Below, in pieces: positions 37,370 through 49,805 of a DNA stretch of 64,000 bases (position 1 is its first letter; each line of letters opens with the position of its first letter). The stretch is from contig CM067082.1 in NCBI GenBank assembly GCA_034008185.1, positions 152,913,395-152,977,394 on the forward strand, given 5' to 3'. This DNA comes from Gorsachius magnificus. Taxonomy: Eukaryota; Chordata; Aves; Pelecaniformes; Ardeidae. Both the position numbers and the translations under genes were made by a program. The notes below the pieces were generated by a model, which saw nothing but the letters and a program-made list of their open reading frames with translations, had not been told where the DNA came from and searched no databases.

Positions 37370-38225
37370 GGGGGGGAGCCCGCTCCCCGTCCGTCCGTCG
37401 GTCCCTCCGTGTGCCGGTCGGTAGGTGTTGCTGTAGCGACGGGAAAGCATCCCCAGCCGGGCAGATTTGGGGAAGAGCGAGGCGGCAATGCTCCCCCCCC
37501 CTCCTCCGCCGCCTTTCTTTCAACATCAGAAAATTGGAACCGCGGCCGTAAAGATGGAGCAGAGCCTTCACTGACAGGGGGGAAACTCAGCGCTACTCCA
37601 GATAAATCCAGGGGGGTGGGTACGTGGATATGGGGCAGGGTGTTCTGCAGCTGGGAAAGTGCGGGAGGGCCGGGGGAGCGGCAAAGCCCCCCCGCTTCAA
37701 GGAACGCGACCCCGCTGCCCCGGGGGGTCCCGGACCCCCCCCCCCGCCGGGCTCCCCTCGCCCCCGGGCAGGAGCAGCCCGGCCAGACGGCGCCGCTGCG
37801 GCGCGCCTGCCCGGGTCCGGACGGCGGGACCCCACGGCGGCGGGGCACCGCCGCGCCCCCCCCGGGAACCCCGCCCCCCGCGCCCGACGGCGGAGACGCG
37901 CCCCGGCGCGGACCCCCCGCCCCGCCGCTCTCCCCCCCCCCCCCACCCCGGCCCCGGGGGGGGGGTCGTCGGGGGCTCGCCTCGGCGCGGCGGCCCGGCT
38001 GCAGCGGCGGTGCCTGGCGCGGCGCCCCGCGCCGGCCGGCCGCGCGCGGCTTCCAGGGGGCACACCGCGGGGCCGGCGCGCGCCCGGCCCGCCCGGCTTC
38101 CTGCCCCCTCCCCCCCCGCACCCCCCCCAAAACGCCTCCCCCCCGCGGGCGGGGCGCTGAGTCAGGGCCGACCAGGCGCCCCGCCCCCTGCCCCGCCCCC
38201 CCCTCCGCGCTGAGGCGTCGGGGGT
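37370..38225. promoter_or_regulatory. CSRNP1: Extreme GC-rich CpG island, probable CSRNP1 promoter
   Basis: This stretch is almost only G and C, with very many CpG dinucleotides (for example 'GGCGCGGCGCCCCGCGCCGG' near 38020) and many C or G runs of seven or more. It is the only island of this kind in the window and lies upstream of CSRNP1 on the correct side. A TGAGTCA AP-1 site is at 38158-38164. No consensus splice donor for the minus strand was obvious in it, so whether it contains exon 1 is open. Long frames on both strands are a side effect of the lack of A and T. Confidence 0.7.
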
Positions 38226-39790
38226 TTGGGGGGGCTCGGGGACTACGAGCGCTGGGGGACACACAGGGATTTGGGGACACACAGGGGAGCTGGGGAACCA
38301 CGGGCACGGCTTGGACCCCAAAATGGAGTCGAGTTACCACAGGGGGTTGGAACCCACAAAGCTTGGACCCCGAAAGGGGTTTGGGTGCCTCAAGGGTTTC
38401 AGAGCCCACAAGGGGTCGGGGACTCACAGGGAAAGCTTGGACCCCGAAAGGGGTTTGGGGGTTTACCCACAAAGCTTGGACCCCGAAGGGGGTTTGGGCA
38501 CTGCAGGGGGTTTGGGCCACACGAAGGGTTGGGGACCCACAGGCAAGGCTTGGACCCCAAAGGAGATTTTGGTCTTACAGGGGGCTAGGGACCCCCAAGC
38601 AGGCATTGGCCCCATAAGGGGTTTGGGTGTCTCAAGGGTTTCAGAGCCCGCATGGGGTTGGGGACCCACAGGCAAGGCTTGGACCCCAAACAGATTTTGG
38701 GTCTTACAGGGGGTTAGGGACCCCCAAGCAGGCATTGGTGGGGCTTAGCACTGAAACAGTTTGGGCCCCACAAAGAGTTTGGGCCCCACAAGGGGTTTGG
38801 GCTCCACAAGGGGTTTGGGCCCCACAGGGGATTTGGGACACACAAGCAAGCTTGGCCCCTGAAAGGGATTTGGACTCTGCCAAGGGTTTAGGTCCCTGTA
38901 TGGGGTTGGGGACCCACAGGCAAGGCTTGGATCTCAAAACAGGTTTGGGCCCCACAAGGGGTTGGAGACTCACAAGCAGGCTTGGACAGCGCAGGGGGTT
39001 TGGGCCCCACAAGGGTTTTTGGACCCATGAGCATGGGTTGATCCCTGAAAGGGGTTGGAGTCCACAAGAAATTTGGAACTCACAAGCAGGTTGGGCCCTA
39101 TAAGGGACTGAGACCCCCACAACAGCTTCAGGCCCCACCAGCAGTGGCCCCCAAAAGGGATTTGGGCCCTACAGAGTGCCTGGGACCCCCAGGCCTACTT
39201 TAGCCCATGGCAAGGCTTGAAACCCAAAACAAATTTGGGCCCACAGGGATTTGGGATCCACGAGGGATTTGGGCCCCACAGGTAAGGGTTGGGGCCCACA
39301 AGGCATTTGGGCCCTATAAAGGGTTTGAGTCCCACAGGAGATGCTTGGCTTCCAAAAGGGGTGAGGATCCAAAAGTAGGGCTTGGCCCACAAGCAAGAAT
39401 TCCCCCAAAAGGGATTTGGACCCCCTAGGGGTTTTTGGGCCCCATAAGTAAGGCTTGGACCCCAAAAGGGGTTTTGGACCCATGAGGGGTTTGGGATGCA
39501 CAAGCAAGGTTTGGTTTCTTGAAGGGATTTGGGCCCACCTGAAGATGCTTGGGGCATAGCAGTAAGGCCTGGCCCCTGAAGGGAATTTTGGACCCACAGG
39601 GATCAACTGAAAGTTGATCCCTCAAAGGGATTAGGTCCCCCCAATGGAACTTGAGCCCCATGGGGAAGGGTTGACCACCAAAATGGGTTTAAGCCCCACA
39701 AGCCCAAGTTGTCCCCCAAAGGGGGTCTCTGAAAGGGACTTTGGCCTTATAAGCGAGACTTCCTCCCCCAGAGGGATTTAAGGTCCCACA
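38226..39790. repeat. GC-rich minisatellite with an 18-bp basic unit
   Basis: The best-preserved part (38760-38835) shows direct 18-bp units of the form 'GTTTGGGCCCCACAAGGG', repeated with one or two changes. Over the whole 1.5 kb the units vary between 17 and 20 bp and fall into types such as 'GCTTGGACCCCAAAAGGG' and 'GGGGACCCACAGGCAAG', which recur in irregular order. Since 18 is a multiple of 3, frames on both strands stay open and give hexapeptide repeats such as 'PCGAQT'; these are not genes. The array begins at the edge of the CpG island and fades near 39790. Confidence 0.93.
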
Positions 39791-42700
39791 GGCAAGAGGT
39801 TTTGGGGAGTTTGTTTCCCAGCATAGCTGGGATGGGAGGGACATCCAGGAGCCTGCACCAGGTCACCTCCCCAGCTCTGGTTACAGCAGCATTCAGCTGA
39901 GGATCTCCACATGCCTCCCAGTGACCACCAGGAGCTTTCAGAGAGCTGCACCACTGGGATTAAAACCCTTGCGGTGGCAGGCGAGGCTGCAGACTGACCC
40001 GGCATTTCCCTGTTTCGGCACTTGGCTGGATTTTGACCCCTCAAACTGGAGCTGGGCCAAAGGCCAGTGGCAAGGTCACAGTCCCCAGGCTATGAAGTTG
40101 CCTGCTCTCAGGGCAGCTCTTTAAAATGCAGCCCAGCTGTACTCCACAGGGTTTGGGGCCACCGAAGGTTCAGGAGTCCCTGTGTAGGACCAAGTCCATG
40201 GAGGTGGGAGGACTTGTCTCCTCTGGCTCCATGGAGGAGCCTGAAGACGGCTGTACCAGGGCCTTCTCAACTCTACCTCTGCATCCAGCCTCGTAAAGGG
40301 CTGCTCACCCCCTTCCTATGCCAAGGTCTTGCTTTGATCCTTCGCTTGCCATAGCTTCAACTCAAAATCAGGTGGAGTCGGGTTGGATTCACCTTGTCCA
40401 AGAAGGTGGATGAGGTGGGACTGCGGTGTGCAGGGATTTCCCCAAGCACATGTACCCCCATGCTCCGTTGTGAGCCCCTTAGCTCCAAGACACTTCCCAC
40501 ACAGTGCTGTGTGCTGGGGTGCTAGCACCTCTTTCCAGGAATATTATTTTACTTGTAAACATCTTGGGGTGCCTTTCATATTTTTTTTTTTTCTTTTTTC
40601 TTTTTTTTTTTCTTTGTAACACAGGTGTCTCATTTGGAAGGTGCCTGGTCTGACCATGAAGAGTGCAGGAGGTGAGGCCTTCAGTGTGGTACAGGTCTTT
40701 TAGAGTAGAGCACAGTGAAAGTCTCACCCTAAGTCCTTTCACCCATGAAAGCTTTCAAACTCTGGGGCTAATACGCTGGGAAAAAAAATAATCTGATGCT
40801 GGAAAAGGTCCTTTTTAGCGCCAAAGCCTCAGGCAGTTTTATGCCACCACGCAAAGCGGTGCCACCAGGATTTTTGCTTCTGCTCTTATGCTGGTATGTG
40901 TCAGTGTCCCTGCCTGTAGACAGGGCAACCCCACCGATGGCCCTAATGGCACCGCTGCAAGGGCAGCAAACTCTAGTGGTGTGCAAGGGTGAGCAACCAC
41001 AGTGGACCGAGAACATCTTTGAGCTGATTTTGCTGCTGTACTTGATGTAACTCCATAACCCCATGGTTGCCCCACACTTCTCATCTCCAGGTGCTTCACC
41101 CCTGTACCTGGCTTGCCTCCCTGTATCTCTCTCCCCAGCCCACAAAACAGCGACAACAGCTCCCAGCGGCACAGAAGCATGGGAGGGATGAGTTGAGAGT
41201 TTCCTTCAAAGATGCAAATATCGTGGAGGCAATACATAATTAGAGATGGTGCCCTGATGACGGGTGGGTCCTGTCTTTGAGGCACAAGGGCCTTCCTGAA
41301 TATGCCGGCGTACAGCACTCGATCGCCAAACGAGCGGTTTTCCTGAGGTTTCGTTTACCATATTTGGACATGGCCATGATTAATATTTCCTAACAGGAAG
41401 ACGTCATGCGTGCAGGCTTTCCTCTTCAGGGTTTGGGTTGAGGGTGACCAAGTTCAGGTTATACGCTGGCTCCTCACTTCCTCCGCCTCGGAGACAACAC
41501 CCCGGCCGGCCGCTGCCTCCCCGCCAGCCCGGCAGCCGCCCTCCCAGCAGCTGCAGTTGCCCGTCACTGAGCCCAAAATGGGTCCTGGTGCTGGTGAGGT
41601 CCCCTGGGAGACCTGGAGAGCTTCGGTATGACGGGATCAGGACATAATGTCACCTTTCTATATATCATGCCTGTGAGATGAAGGGAGGGGTTTATTCATC
41701 ACCATCCCTGAGCTGTTTGGCATGAAACCCAGGGTATGAGGGAAAGGGGATATCCTGGAAAACGCTCAGTAAAGTTGCCAGCGACCTCCGGGTTACAACA
41801 TTTTCTTTCTCGCTTTTATTAGTTTTAATTAAAGTAAAGCCACTGTGAGACCGAGTCCCATTCAGGGCAGAAATTATTTAGCAATTCAAGCAGGCGATGA
41901 ACAATTCTGACCCCAAACTGCCCATACTTGTGTGTGTGTGTGTGAAAGAGAAACGGGGTTTAAAGCAAAACTTTCTGGCTCTTCTTTTTGTAGCAGCACT
42001 TTTTATTTTAAAATCAACTGAAAAGCACTACTACATAAATAAGTGGAAGCTTGCGCAGAAGGATAAATAGCCCTCAACCAATACAAGGCATTTTGCTGTG
42101 TAGGTTGAAAAGAAATATCTCAGTTTGACTCAGCGCGTATTTTGTTGTCGCATCTCCGAGCCTCCTTCCTCTAACAAATGAATTTGAGAGAGAGAAGAAA
42201 AAAAAAAAAAAAAAATCTGTTTCTCTTTAACCTGAGCCAGGTTGGTTTGGTTTTTAACACATCTTTTTCACCTCTTGAGGAGCATCCTCCTCTCCCCGTG
42301 CAGCCGGAGCGGCACGCAGCCCCTGCGCCCAGGAAAGCCCTCGCTCCTTTGGCAAAGGCTGCTGGCAGCACCGGCCCAGAGCTGGTTTCCTTGGCTGGGT
42401 GCCATGCGAGCGCGGCTCCATCGGGAGGAAATTCCCCGCTGACCGGCCACGGCGGGGATAAGTGGTCTGGCAGGGAGCAGCAGCCGCAGACCAAGCGCAG
42501 GGAGTGGGGAGCCCAGCGGGAAAGGACGGGAGGAGGATGCTGCGTGATACACGGGGCGGCGAGATAAGAGGTGTGAGCCAGCCAAGCTCTGGTTGTCATG
42601 CTCCCCGCTGCCTGTTTTGTGCTTGCCCTGCAGCTGGAGAAGCGCTTTCCCTGGGGTTAAAAGCCTCTTGGTGCTTAGAGATGGATAAATTGGGAGCATC

Positions 42701-45700
42701 TAGGCTTGGAGATGGGAATTTTTTTCCTGGTTTTACGTGCGCATCCCAAGCGTGGTTCTGAAAGGGCTTGTCGGCTGTATCTAGCTGTGGATGTGTTGCT
42801 GGGTGCTGTAGCAACCCCTCTGAGAATGAAAGGTTCATGGCCATGGGAAAAGAAACCACCGCTGAACCAACCCCGCTTGGGCAATCACATCACCCCCTAC
42901 CAGCCCCGTGGCCCTGACTCGCCCCGTGGCCCCGACTCATCCCCTTTCGCATTCGGATCAAATGAAGGCTTAGCTTTTACAACGCGTTGTGCAATCGCAG
43001 TGAACTGCCGCGGCTGCTCATGGGCTGCCTGTCTTGGTGCAAGGGCTCCTTCCCACCCCATGTAGCTGAAACACAAGTTGGACAAGGGCCCTGAGTTTTT
43101 TTAGGTTTTTTTTTTTTCCCCGAAAGATGGTCATAAAAGTGACAAACCGAAGACTTTGCTTCCGCTGCGCTCTGGGCTGGGAACTGTGGGAGGGATGTAG
43201 CTGTGCCGGGACAGCCTTGGGTGATGAGTGAGTCTGGCCATGACGGTGTGACAGAAGGTGTCCCGTGGTTTCCTCACTGATATTACACCAGCACAACTCC
43301 ATCAGCTTCTGTGAAGCTGCTCCCGATTTGAGCTGATGCTGGAAGACAGTCAGATCTACAGCGTTTAAGGCCCTATATGCCGCGCTGTTACATACCTGCT
43401 GGGTAATTATTTATGCATTTACTAAAACGTGCTTTCTTCATGCATTTCGCTGTGCTGTCAATCCTTGATAGAGATAGGGACATAGTGAAATGGGGCTCTC
43501 CTATCTGTACAGGCACCTCCTGCTTGCTGAGGAGCGCTGATATAATTGTTAAGATTCCCAAGAAAGACGCCAAAATCATCAGCCTGAGCAAATAAGTGTG
43601 AACTGAAAATGCAGCCATGGAATGGGAGTTGTGAAAGTGCAGTGTGGTTTCCACCACTCGCTGGCAGCGATTAGCAGCGAGGAAAATATATATGACAACC
43701 CCCCGCCCCCCCCATGTTATCCAGACGGCTGAACTCAAGTGGGGCACCTGTGTCCTCAATTAACCCAACTAATAGTTAACTCCGGTGTCGACAGAAACCC
43801 TCGCACCAGGATATGGCGGTGGGAAGTAGAGGAACGCTGTGTTTTTCGCTCCTTGACATTTCACGAGTCGTCTGTTTTAGCACTGAAACGTCTCAAGTGA
43901 TGGGACCGTCGCAATTTCTCTTCCAAGGGTATCGCTCTCACACAGTAATTAAATCTCCGGCTTTCAAGCATAATTGCCAATGACAGCGCCTCCGAAGTTG
44001 CTTTTTATGCTCGACCATTCTGTCTCCTGGCAGAAAGGGCTTCCGGCAAAGTAAAGAAGCCAGGGAAGAGTTACGAGCGGCAGCAAAGGCAAGAAGCAGC
44101 AATACAAACTCCATCCTTCCCCGCAAGCAGGGACAACAACATCGAGGGGACAATACGTCGCAGTCTTGGATGCCTAGCAGGCCCCGAAGGAAATGGCAGC
44201 TTACAGTACAGCTCCGTCATCACCAGGCCGGGTGGAAAATGGCCATTTTTCAGCGCTAGGACCTGTCTCCTGCTCCAGGTTGGTAATTGGTGGTGTTGGC
44301 CGTGAGCCAGGCAGCGCTCACAGCTCTGTCTTGAGAGGACAAAACCCTCCATTACTTTATGTTCTCTAATTCTCCCAAGGTGTGCTGCTGTCTATCAATA
44401 GAGTCGCCATGAGGTAATAGAAATTACAAACCTCCCCGGACTTATTTGTCTGAAAGCATTTCTTGTAAAAATAATTATGTGAGTCTCCGGAACGGTGGTG
44501 CATGAGAATGGCAGAAGAGAAAGTTTGCAAATTAAAATGCAACAAAAGGCTCTTTATCGTAAACTACGAGGGAGACTGGGAGAGCAGGTTATTTGCTTTC
44601 CATTGGGTTGGCTGGTGGGAAAGAGAAAAAAGCAATTTTAGAGAGAAAAAGCAATTTTTGTTGTCTGTTTGTCACTGCGTGGTGAAGCTGCTCTAGACCC
44701 CGGGTCTGGGTTGGGTGATGGGTTTGGCCTGGCACTGCTGGGGGTTCATTCCCGACCCTTGCCATGCTCTCTCCCTGTGAGCTTTGGAAAGCCACTGCCC
44801 TGTCACTTTGGTGGCTCATGGTGAGGACGTCACACCTCCAGTCTCGCCTGCTTTGCCTGGCTGCAGGCTGGGGATGGGGCTTTGCCTGCAGGCCCCTGCC
44901 AGCCCCTGCCCTCCTTGCAAGAAGCATCCTAAATCCTTCGTCGCACCCTGTTCTTAACCAGCAAAACACCAACCAGAGCAAATGTATTTGCGGTGACGTG
45001 ACAGATGAGCTCTGGAGGAAATACCTGAGCTGTCCGAAAAAGTTACTGCCCCCCTGCCTCCAGCAAAGGCCGATGAGTTCAGACTCCGGTGTCTCAACGT
45101 GAACCTATTTTGATGCAAACCCTTGCGACTGCCAGGGGTGAAGCCTCCAGTGCAGGAGAGGGCTGGAGGCTCCTGGAGGGCAGCGGTGGCTCCTTAAGCC
45201 ACTGCAAGTGCTCATTTCATAGCAGAGAAGCCAGAATCAAAAGCCATTAAAAGTAGCGATATGGCTAAAGCTCAGTTTTCTCCTGTACAGAAGGTTTTCC
45301 CAAGCCCACAACATGGAGCATTGCTTCCCTTGGGCAATTTTTATGATACTTGAGCTGGACTGAAACAGCAGTAAAATACATGCATAAATTATATATATAT
45401 ACAAATAGATGCATGTGCATCTCTATATATTCAACATGATGGAATGAAAAAATGCTGTTCCCATGTCACCAAGAGCTGAAGCAGCATTTGGTGGCCACAG
45501 CGGCCACAGGTGATGCTTCAGTGCTTTTTTCTCGGTGCCAGAGCTCCAGATGACGGCCCTTGTTTAAAAATGGAAGCTACCAAAAGGGCGCCGGGTCTCC
45601 ATTTGTGTGCTGGTTTTATCTGCAAGCTGTCGCTATCCATCCAATACTTGGAGGATGCCCCAGGCCACCGTGTTTTAGCGTCGGATCCTGGCGGGATGGG

Positions 45701-48700
45701 AGATTTGCTCTGAAAAGGTTAAGTGCGTGGAATTAGGTACAGAGAGTTAATTATTATTTGTCTTTGCTGGTGCTTTATGGGCTTGGTGGCAGGTCACGCT
45801 CCCGAAGTGCTTGTGATCAACGTTGGGGCTTTCGAGCCAAATACACGTCTGCTGTCAAGCTGTTTAACTCCCAGCAAGGCCACCGACATGGCTGCCACGT
45901 CCGAGGGTCTCGGCGCTCCCCAGTGTGAATCTGCCACCCTCATTGCTCCCTGGGGAGCAGGGCCTGGCTTTTACCCCGAGTTTTATGAGTGGGAAGCTGA
46001 GGCCCCACGCTGGGACCATCATTCTGGAGCAGGATGGGCACAGGCATAATTTTTTGAGGCTGAGCCCATGCCGCCTATCGCCAAGCTCCTCTGACATCAG
46101 CGCAGTGGATAAGCTCCAAAACCAGGGACCCTGAATTACCCCATGCAGGAGCTCAGGTATTTCCATAGGAATCCTAAGCCCTCACTGCGGGCACCTACTG
46201 AACACATGTACTTAGGTAGAGCAAGCACTACCCTGCAAGGTGGAAGCTGCATGGAAAAACTACCACTTAATAGTTAGGGCAAAATGTTGATCCTTTGGTA
46301 ATCCAATTGCCAGCCCAAATGGGTGACCTTTAAAATCTGGAGGCCTGACCCCAGAAGCACCCACCTCTCCTCCCACCTGCAACGTCTGAGCGATCTGGAC
46401 TTTTTCTCTTTGCCTTCCTTGCAGCTGCTGGTGCCCCAGTGCACTGCACTTGCCTTGAAATGCTTTTGAGCGCTGGCTCCTGGTCATGGAGCAGCTGGCT
46501 GCTGTGCTTTATAAAGTCACACAGCCCTCAGCTACCTGCTGCGGGGGTCTGCGGGAGGCGATTCCTGCTGCAGGGTCAGCACGGACTGGGGCTGTGCCCC
46601 CACCATCTCAGCACCCTTCCAACCTCGTGTGGGGTGCGAAGGGCAGAGACTGGGGCACAGGCAGACCTCCTCCCTCGCTGGGGGCTGTCAGAGCCCTTAG
46701 ACTCCTTGCTATAAATAAAAAAAGAGGAAATTTTAATGAACCTCTGTGGTCGAGGGGTGGCAAACAGCATGGTGATGGTGGCAGTGTCAGTCAGGTCTGG
46801 TCCAGGGAGCGATCAAGCTGCATCAAGCTGCTGCCCAGCTGAAAGCAAAATCCCCATTAGGTCTCCTGCGTCACCGGCAGCTGTGCCATGAGATGCTGTG
46901 CTGTGTCCCAAAACCACGTTACCCTACGCATCTCAGCCAAGTAGACGGGTTGCAGCACTGGCCAATTGCAAAAGAGGAATCTTGCTTTTCTGGGACACTT
47001 GCCATCAGAAGTACATACATCTCCTCAAGTCTGCAGTACTAACGGTCCCGGAGGACAAAACCTTCTGACTCGCATGGCACCCCAGTAGCTGTGCAAAGGT
47101 GTTAGGGACCCACAAAGTAACCCATCCCCCATGTAGCAGGGAGGGTGATTTGGGTTTTGATGTATCTCCCCCCATCTGAGGGTTACTTTTCCCAATCATC
47201 CTGCAGGATCAGGGTAAAACTGAGGGGCTGCATTTATGCTTCTGCCCCTTTACTCACAACTTTCCCCACTGGGTAAAAATTAAAATATAAGAGGTAACTT
47301 ATGGTTACATTTAATAACTTAATGTATCTGTGGTGGTGACATCTGTGGGTGGTAGAAACCTCTGTAAGACAACAGGATATGTGACTGACACCCCATTTAA
47401 CAAGAGACGGAGAAAGGGAGATGAACATTGTCCTGCAAGGACCAAAATGCCCCCAAACTCATAGGAAATAAGAGCAGCTTGGCCAGGTCCAGCTTAAACA
47501 CAACCATGCTGCAATTCAGAGAGTATTCAGGAAAGGCAATAAACCCGGGTCCTTTTGGTTTCCATTCTGGTTTTCAAGCTCCTAAACATTTACACATGCA
47601 AGCTTTTTTCCTCAGCTGTGGCAGCTGCAAAAATGAGTTCTCTCCTCCAAACGAGAGCCAAGACTACCATGTAATGACTTGACCCCAGGAGACAGACTTC
47701 TAAGAAAAGTACCAAAAATGTGGCTGTTCCCCTGCGTTGGCAATACGCACACGTGTGTCCAGACATGGGATTTAGGGGAAGGCTTTGGTAAGCCAGCATT
47801 TGTTACACTCAGTCTGGTGGGCAATGAAAAGACGAGGCTTTTTGTTTCAAAAAACACCATTTATTTTCATTTCAAAATGAATCTACTTAAGATATCAGAA
47901 AGAAAAAGATGGCAAGAATAGTATAAAAAAGGCAGTTGAATTTAATTCAAAAAGTTAATGCTGCATGAGGCCCGAAACAGCTTTTTAGGGCTCAACTTCT
48001 CCCCACAGGTGGGATTTTCTGTTCATCCATCGACCTGAGGAATCTCTTCCCTGCCCGGCTCTGCCCATGGTGCGGTCGAGGGTGTACCATGCGTGTTGGA
48101 GAGCATCACAGCTTTAACTCCACAGAAAAACACTGCAGGGGAGAAATAGTTCTTGAAGTCAAGCATTATAATTTACTAACAGGTTTATTAAAATCTTATT
48201 AGAAGATTATTTTTTAAAGTCCATTTTACACAGCCATTGCCCTTCTGCTGCCGTCTAATCCTGGAAAATCTCGGTGAATGAGTCATTTGCACTTACTATC
48301 TATTACACCCTCTTATTATAAGCCTCAGTGTGTTTGTGTTTGCTTCAAATAGTGTCAATAGAGCCATAATAATGCCATAAAATCTCACACACCTCCCCTT
48401 TTGGAGTCTCTTTTGCTGTTGGAAGAGAGGCATCTCAGTGCAGTTGCATGGGGTGGTTCTGGTGGGGGCTCAGGGACCATTTTCTTTGGAAATAGCCTAT
48501 AACTTCATTTCCCCAGTCTTGATGCTTATGAGGAGGCTCTTAATGCATGTCTTTTGGGCTTGGTTGGTCCAAGACACATCGTTGAGGGTCAAGGATTTGA
48601 AAGGACATTCCTGTTTCCTAAAGGCAACCTCCAGCACTGACTGTGGTTATCCATGTGCCTGCTTGTCGTGACAAGGAGCTCATCTGGTAGCAGGGGTATG

Positions 48701-49689
48701 AGGGCCACCTTGTTTCTTTGCTTGGTTTTGCTATCTGAAGGCTGATGAGTATTAAATGTGACTTCAAGGGCTAGGATCCTTGCATCTCTGCCTTGCTTGG
48801 CTTCAGGACATGGTGTTCCTGCTTCCATGCAACCATTAAAAAGAGCGTGAAGGAGAACCTGATACAAGGTCATCAATTTCTGGAGTAGGAGGTAAAAACG
48901 CTGTTATATAATAATAATAAAAACAATATTTTGGTCGATATAGAGTGTGATTTGATCACAGCTTTCATTCCCAGCAGCACCCTCTCCCTTTACCAGTTGG
49001 TGGGTTTCACCATTGCTTTGGTGCTGCAGCCACCGCACCACGTTCAAAGCCACAGGCACACAGCAAACATTCCCTTAGCCCATCCTCCTCTTCCTCTTAC
49101 CCACCCAGGGGGACTGGCAGGGGACAGGGACATGCCAGGAAGCTGCCCTGTCTCTATATGGGCTCTCCCTGGCTGTGCAAGCCATGTTTTCCCAGCATCC
49201 TGGAGCAACCCTTTCCTCTGGGACACTTGGCCAGGAGTCAAAGGAAGAGATTTGCTCTGAATGTAACTACAGGAGGGGGGGAAAAAAAATGCACATTCAA
49301 GGTTTAAAATCTCACTTGCTGCAGGGGATGTTTCCGTTGGCAGAGTTGCCAGAACCGGCACAAATGATTCAAAACATTTTGTTAAATGAAATTCTCAGAT
49401 GATGTCAGAGCTGAGACTGCTTTAGCAAAACCAAAAAAGAAGGCAGGTCGAAACCAAAAAGAAGCAAAAAAAAATTTACACCGTTTGACAGAAAGGGATT
49501 AGGAGCTTAAAATTATATTTATAGGCTATCCAAATATTTGAAAGCTTGGAAATTCGTATTTCCAGTGCTTTGGCTCAGCTCTAGAGTTCTGCCAGCCTCT
49601 TAGTTTAAGTCACGCAACCCAGCCAGCTGGGCTGGACTCACCAAACTCGCGAAGCCTATTTTGTGTTACCCAGCCCTGGCTCCCATTTC
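39791..49689. other. Intergenic region, no gene recognised
   Basis: This is nearly 10 kb without an exon I can support and without CR1. Minor items are a T-rich run (40582-40615), a (TG)8 stretch (41929-41944), a CArG-like site (CCATATTTGG, 41358-41367), AP-1 sites at 42126-42132 and 48279-48285, and a TA-rich patch near 45390. The AT-rich parts at 43.7-44.6 and 48.1-48.4 kb have no repeat or coding features. Confidence 0.55.
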
Positions 49690-49805
49690 CTGCAGGCTCA
49701 CAAACAAATCCCCCCACCTTTGCGTGCCTCAGTTTCCCCCTCTGCCAAATGCAGACAATTCTGGCCTCCGCCGTAAAGCACTTTGAGGTTTGGTGCCACG
49801 AAGAG
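49690..49805 (+). repeat. Fossil MIR-type SINE, sense
   Basis: 'GTGCCTCAGTTTCCCCCTCTGCCAAATG' (split here: 'GTGCCTCAGTTTCCCC' then 'CTCTGCCAAATG') is followed about 30 bp later by 'GTAAAGCACTTTGAGG'. This is the order of the MIR/CORE-SINE body ('GCCTCAGTTTCC', 'TCTGTAAAATGG', 'TAAAGCGCTT'). Such SINEs are older than the bird-mammal split and survive as scattered relics. The flanks are too diverged to place exact ends. Confidence 0.7.

Noticed and set aside
37351..38617. Frames of about 390-400 codons on both strands over the CpG island and minisatellite
   Set aside because: They arise because stop codons are rare in G/C-only DNA and because the 18-bp period keeps frames open. Composition is Pro/Gly/Arg low complexity with no domain, and both strands are open at once.
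38704..39606. Repetitive frames with hexapeptide repeats (for example PCGAQT) as possible repeat proteins
   Set aside because: They follow directly from the 18-bp tandem DNA unit, exist on both strands, and have no start context, splice structure or family resemblance.
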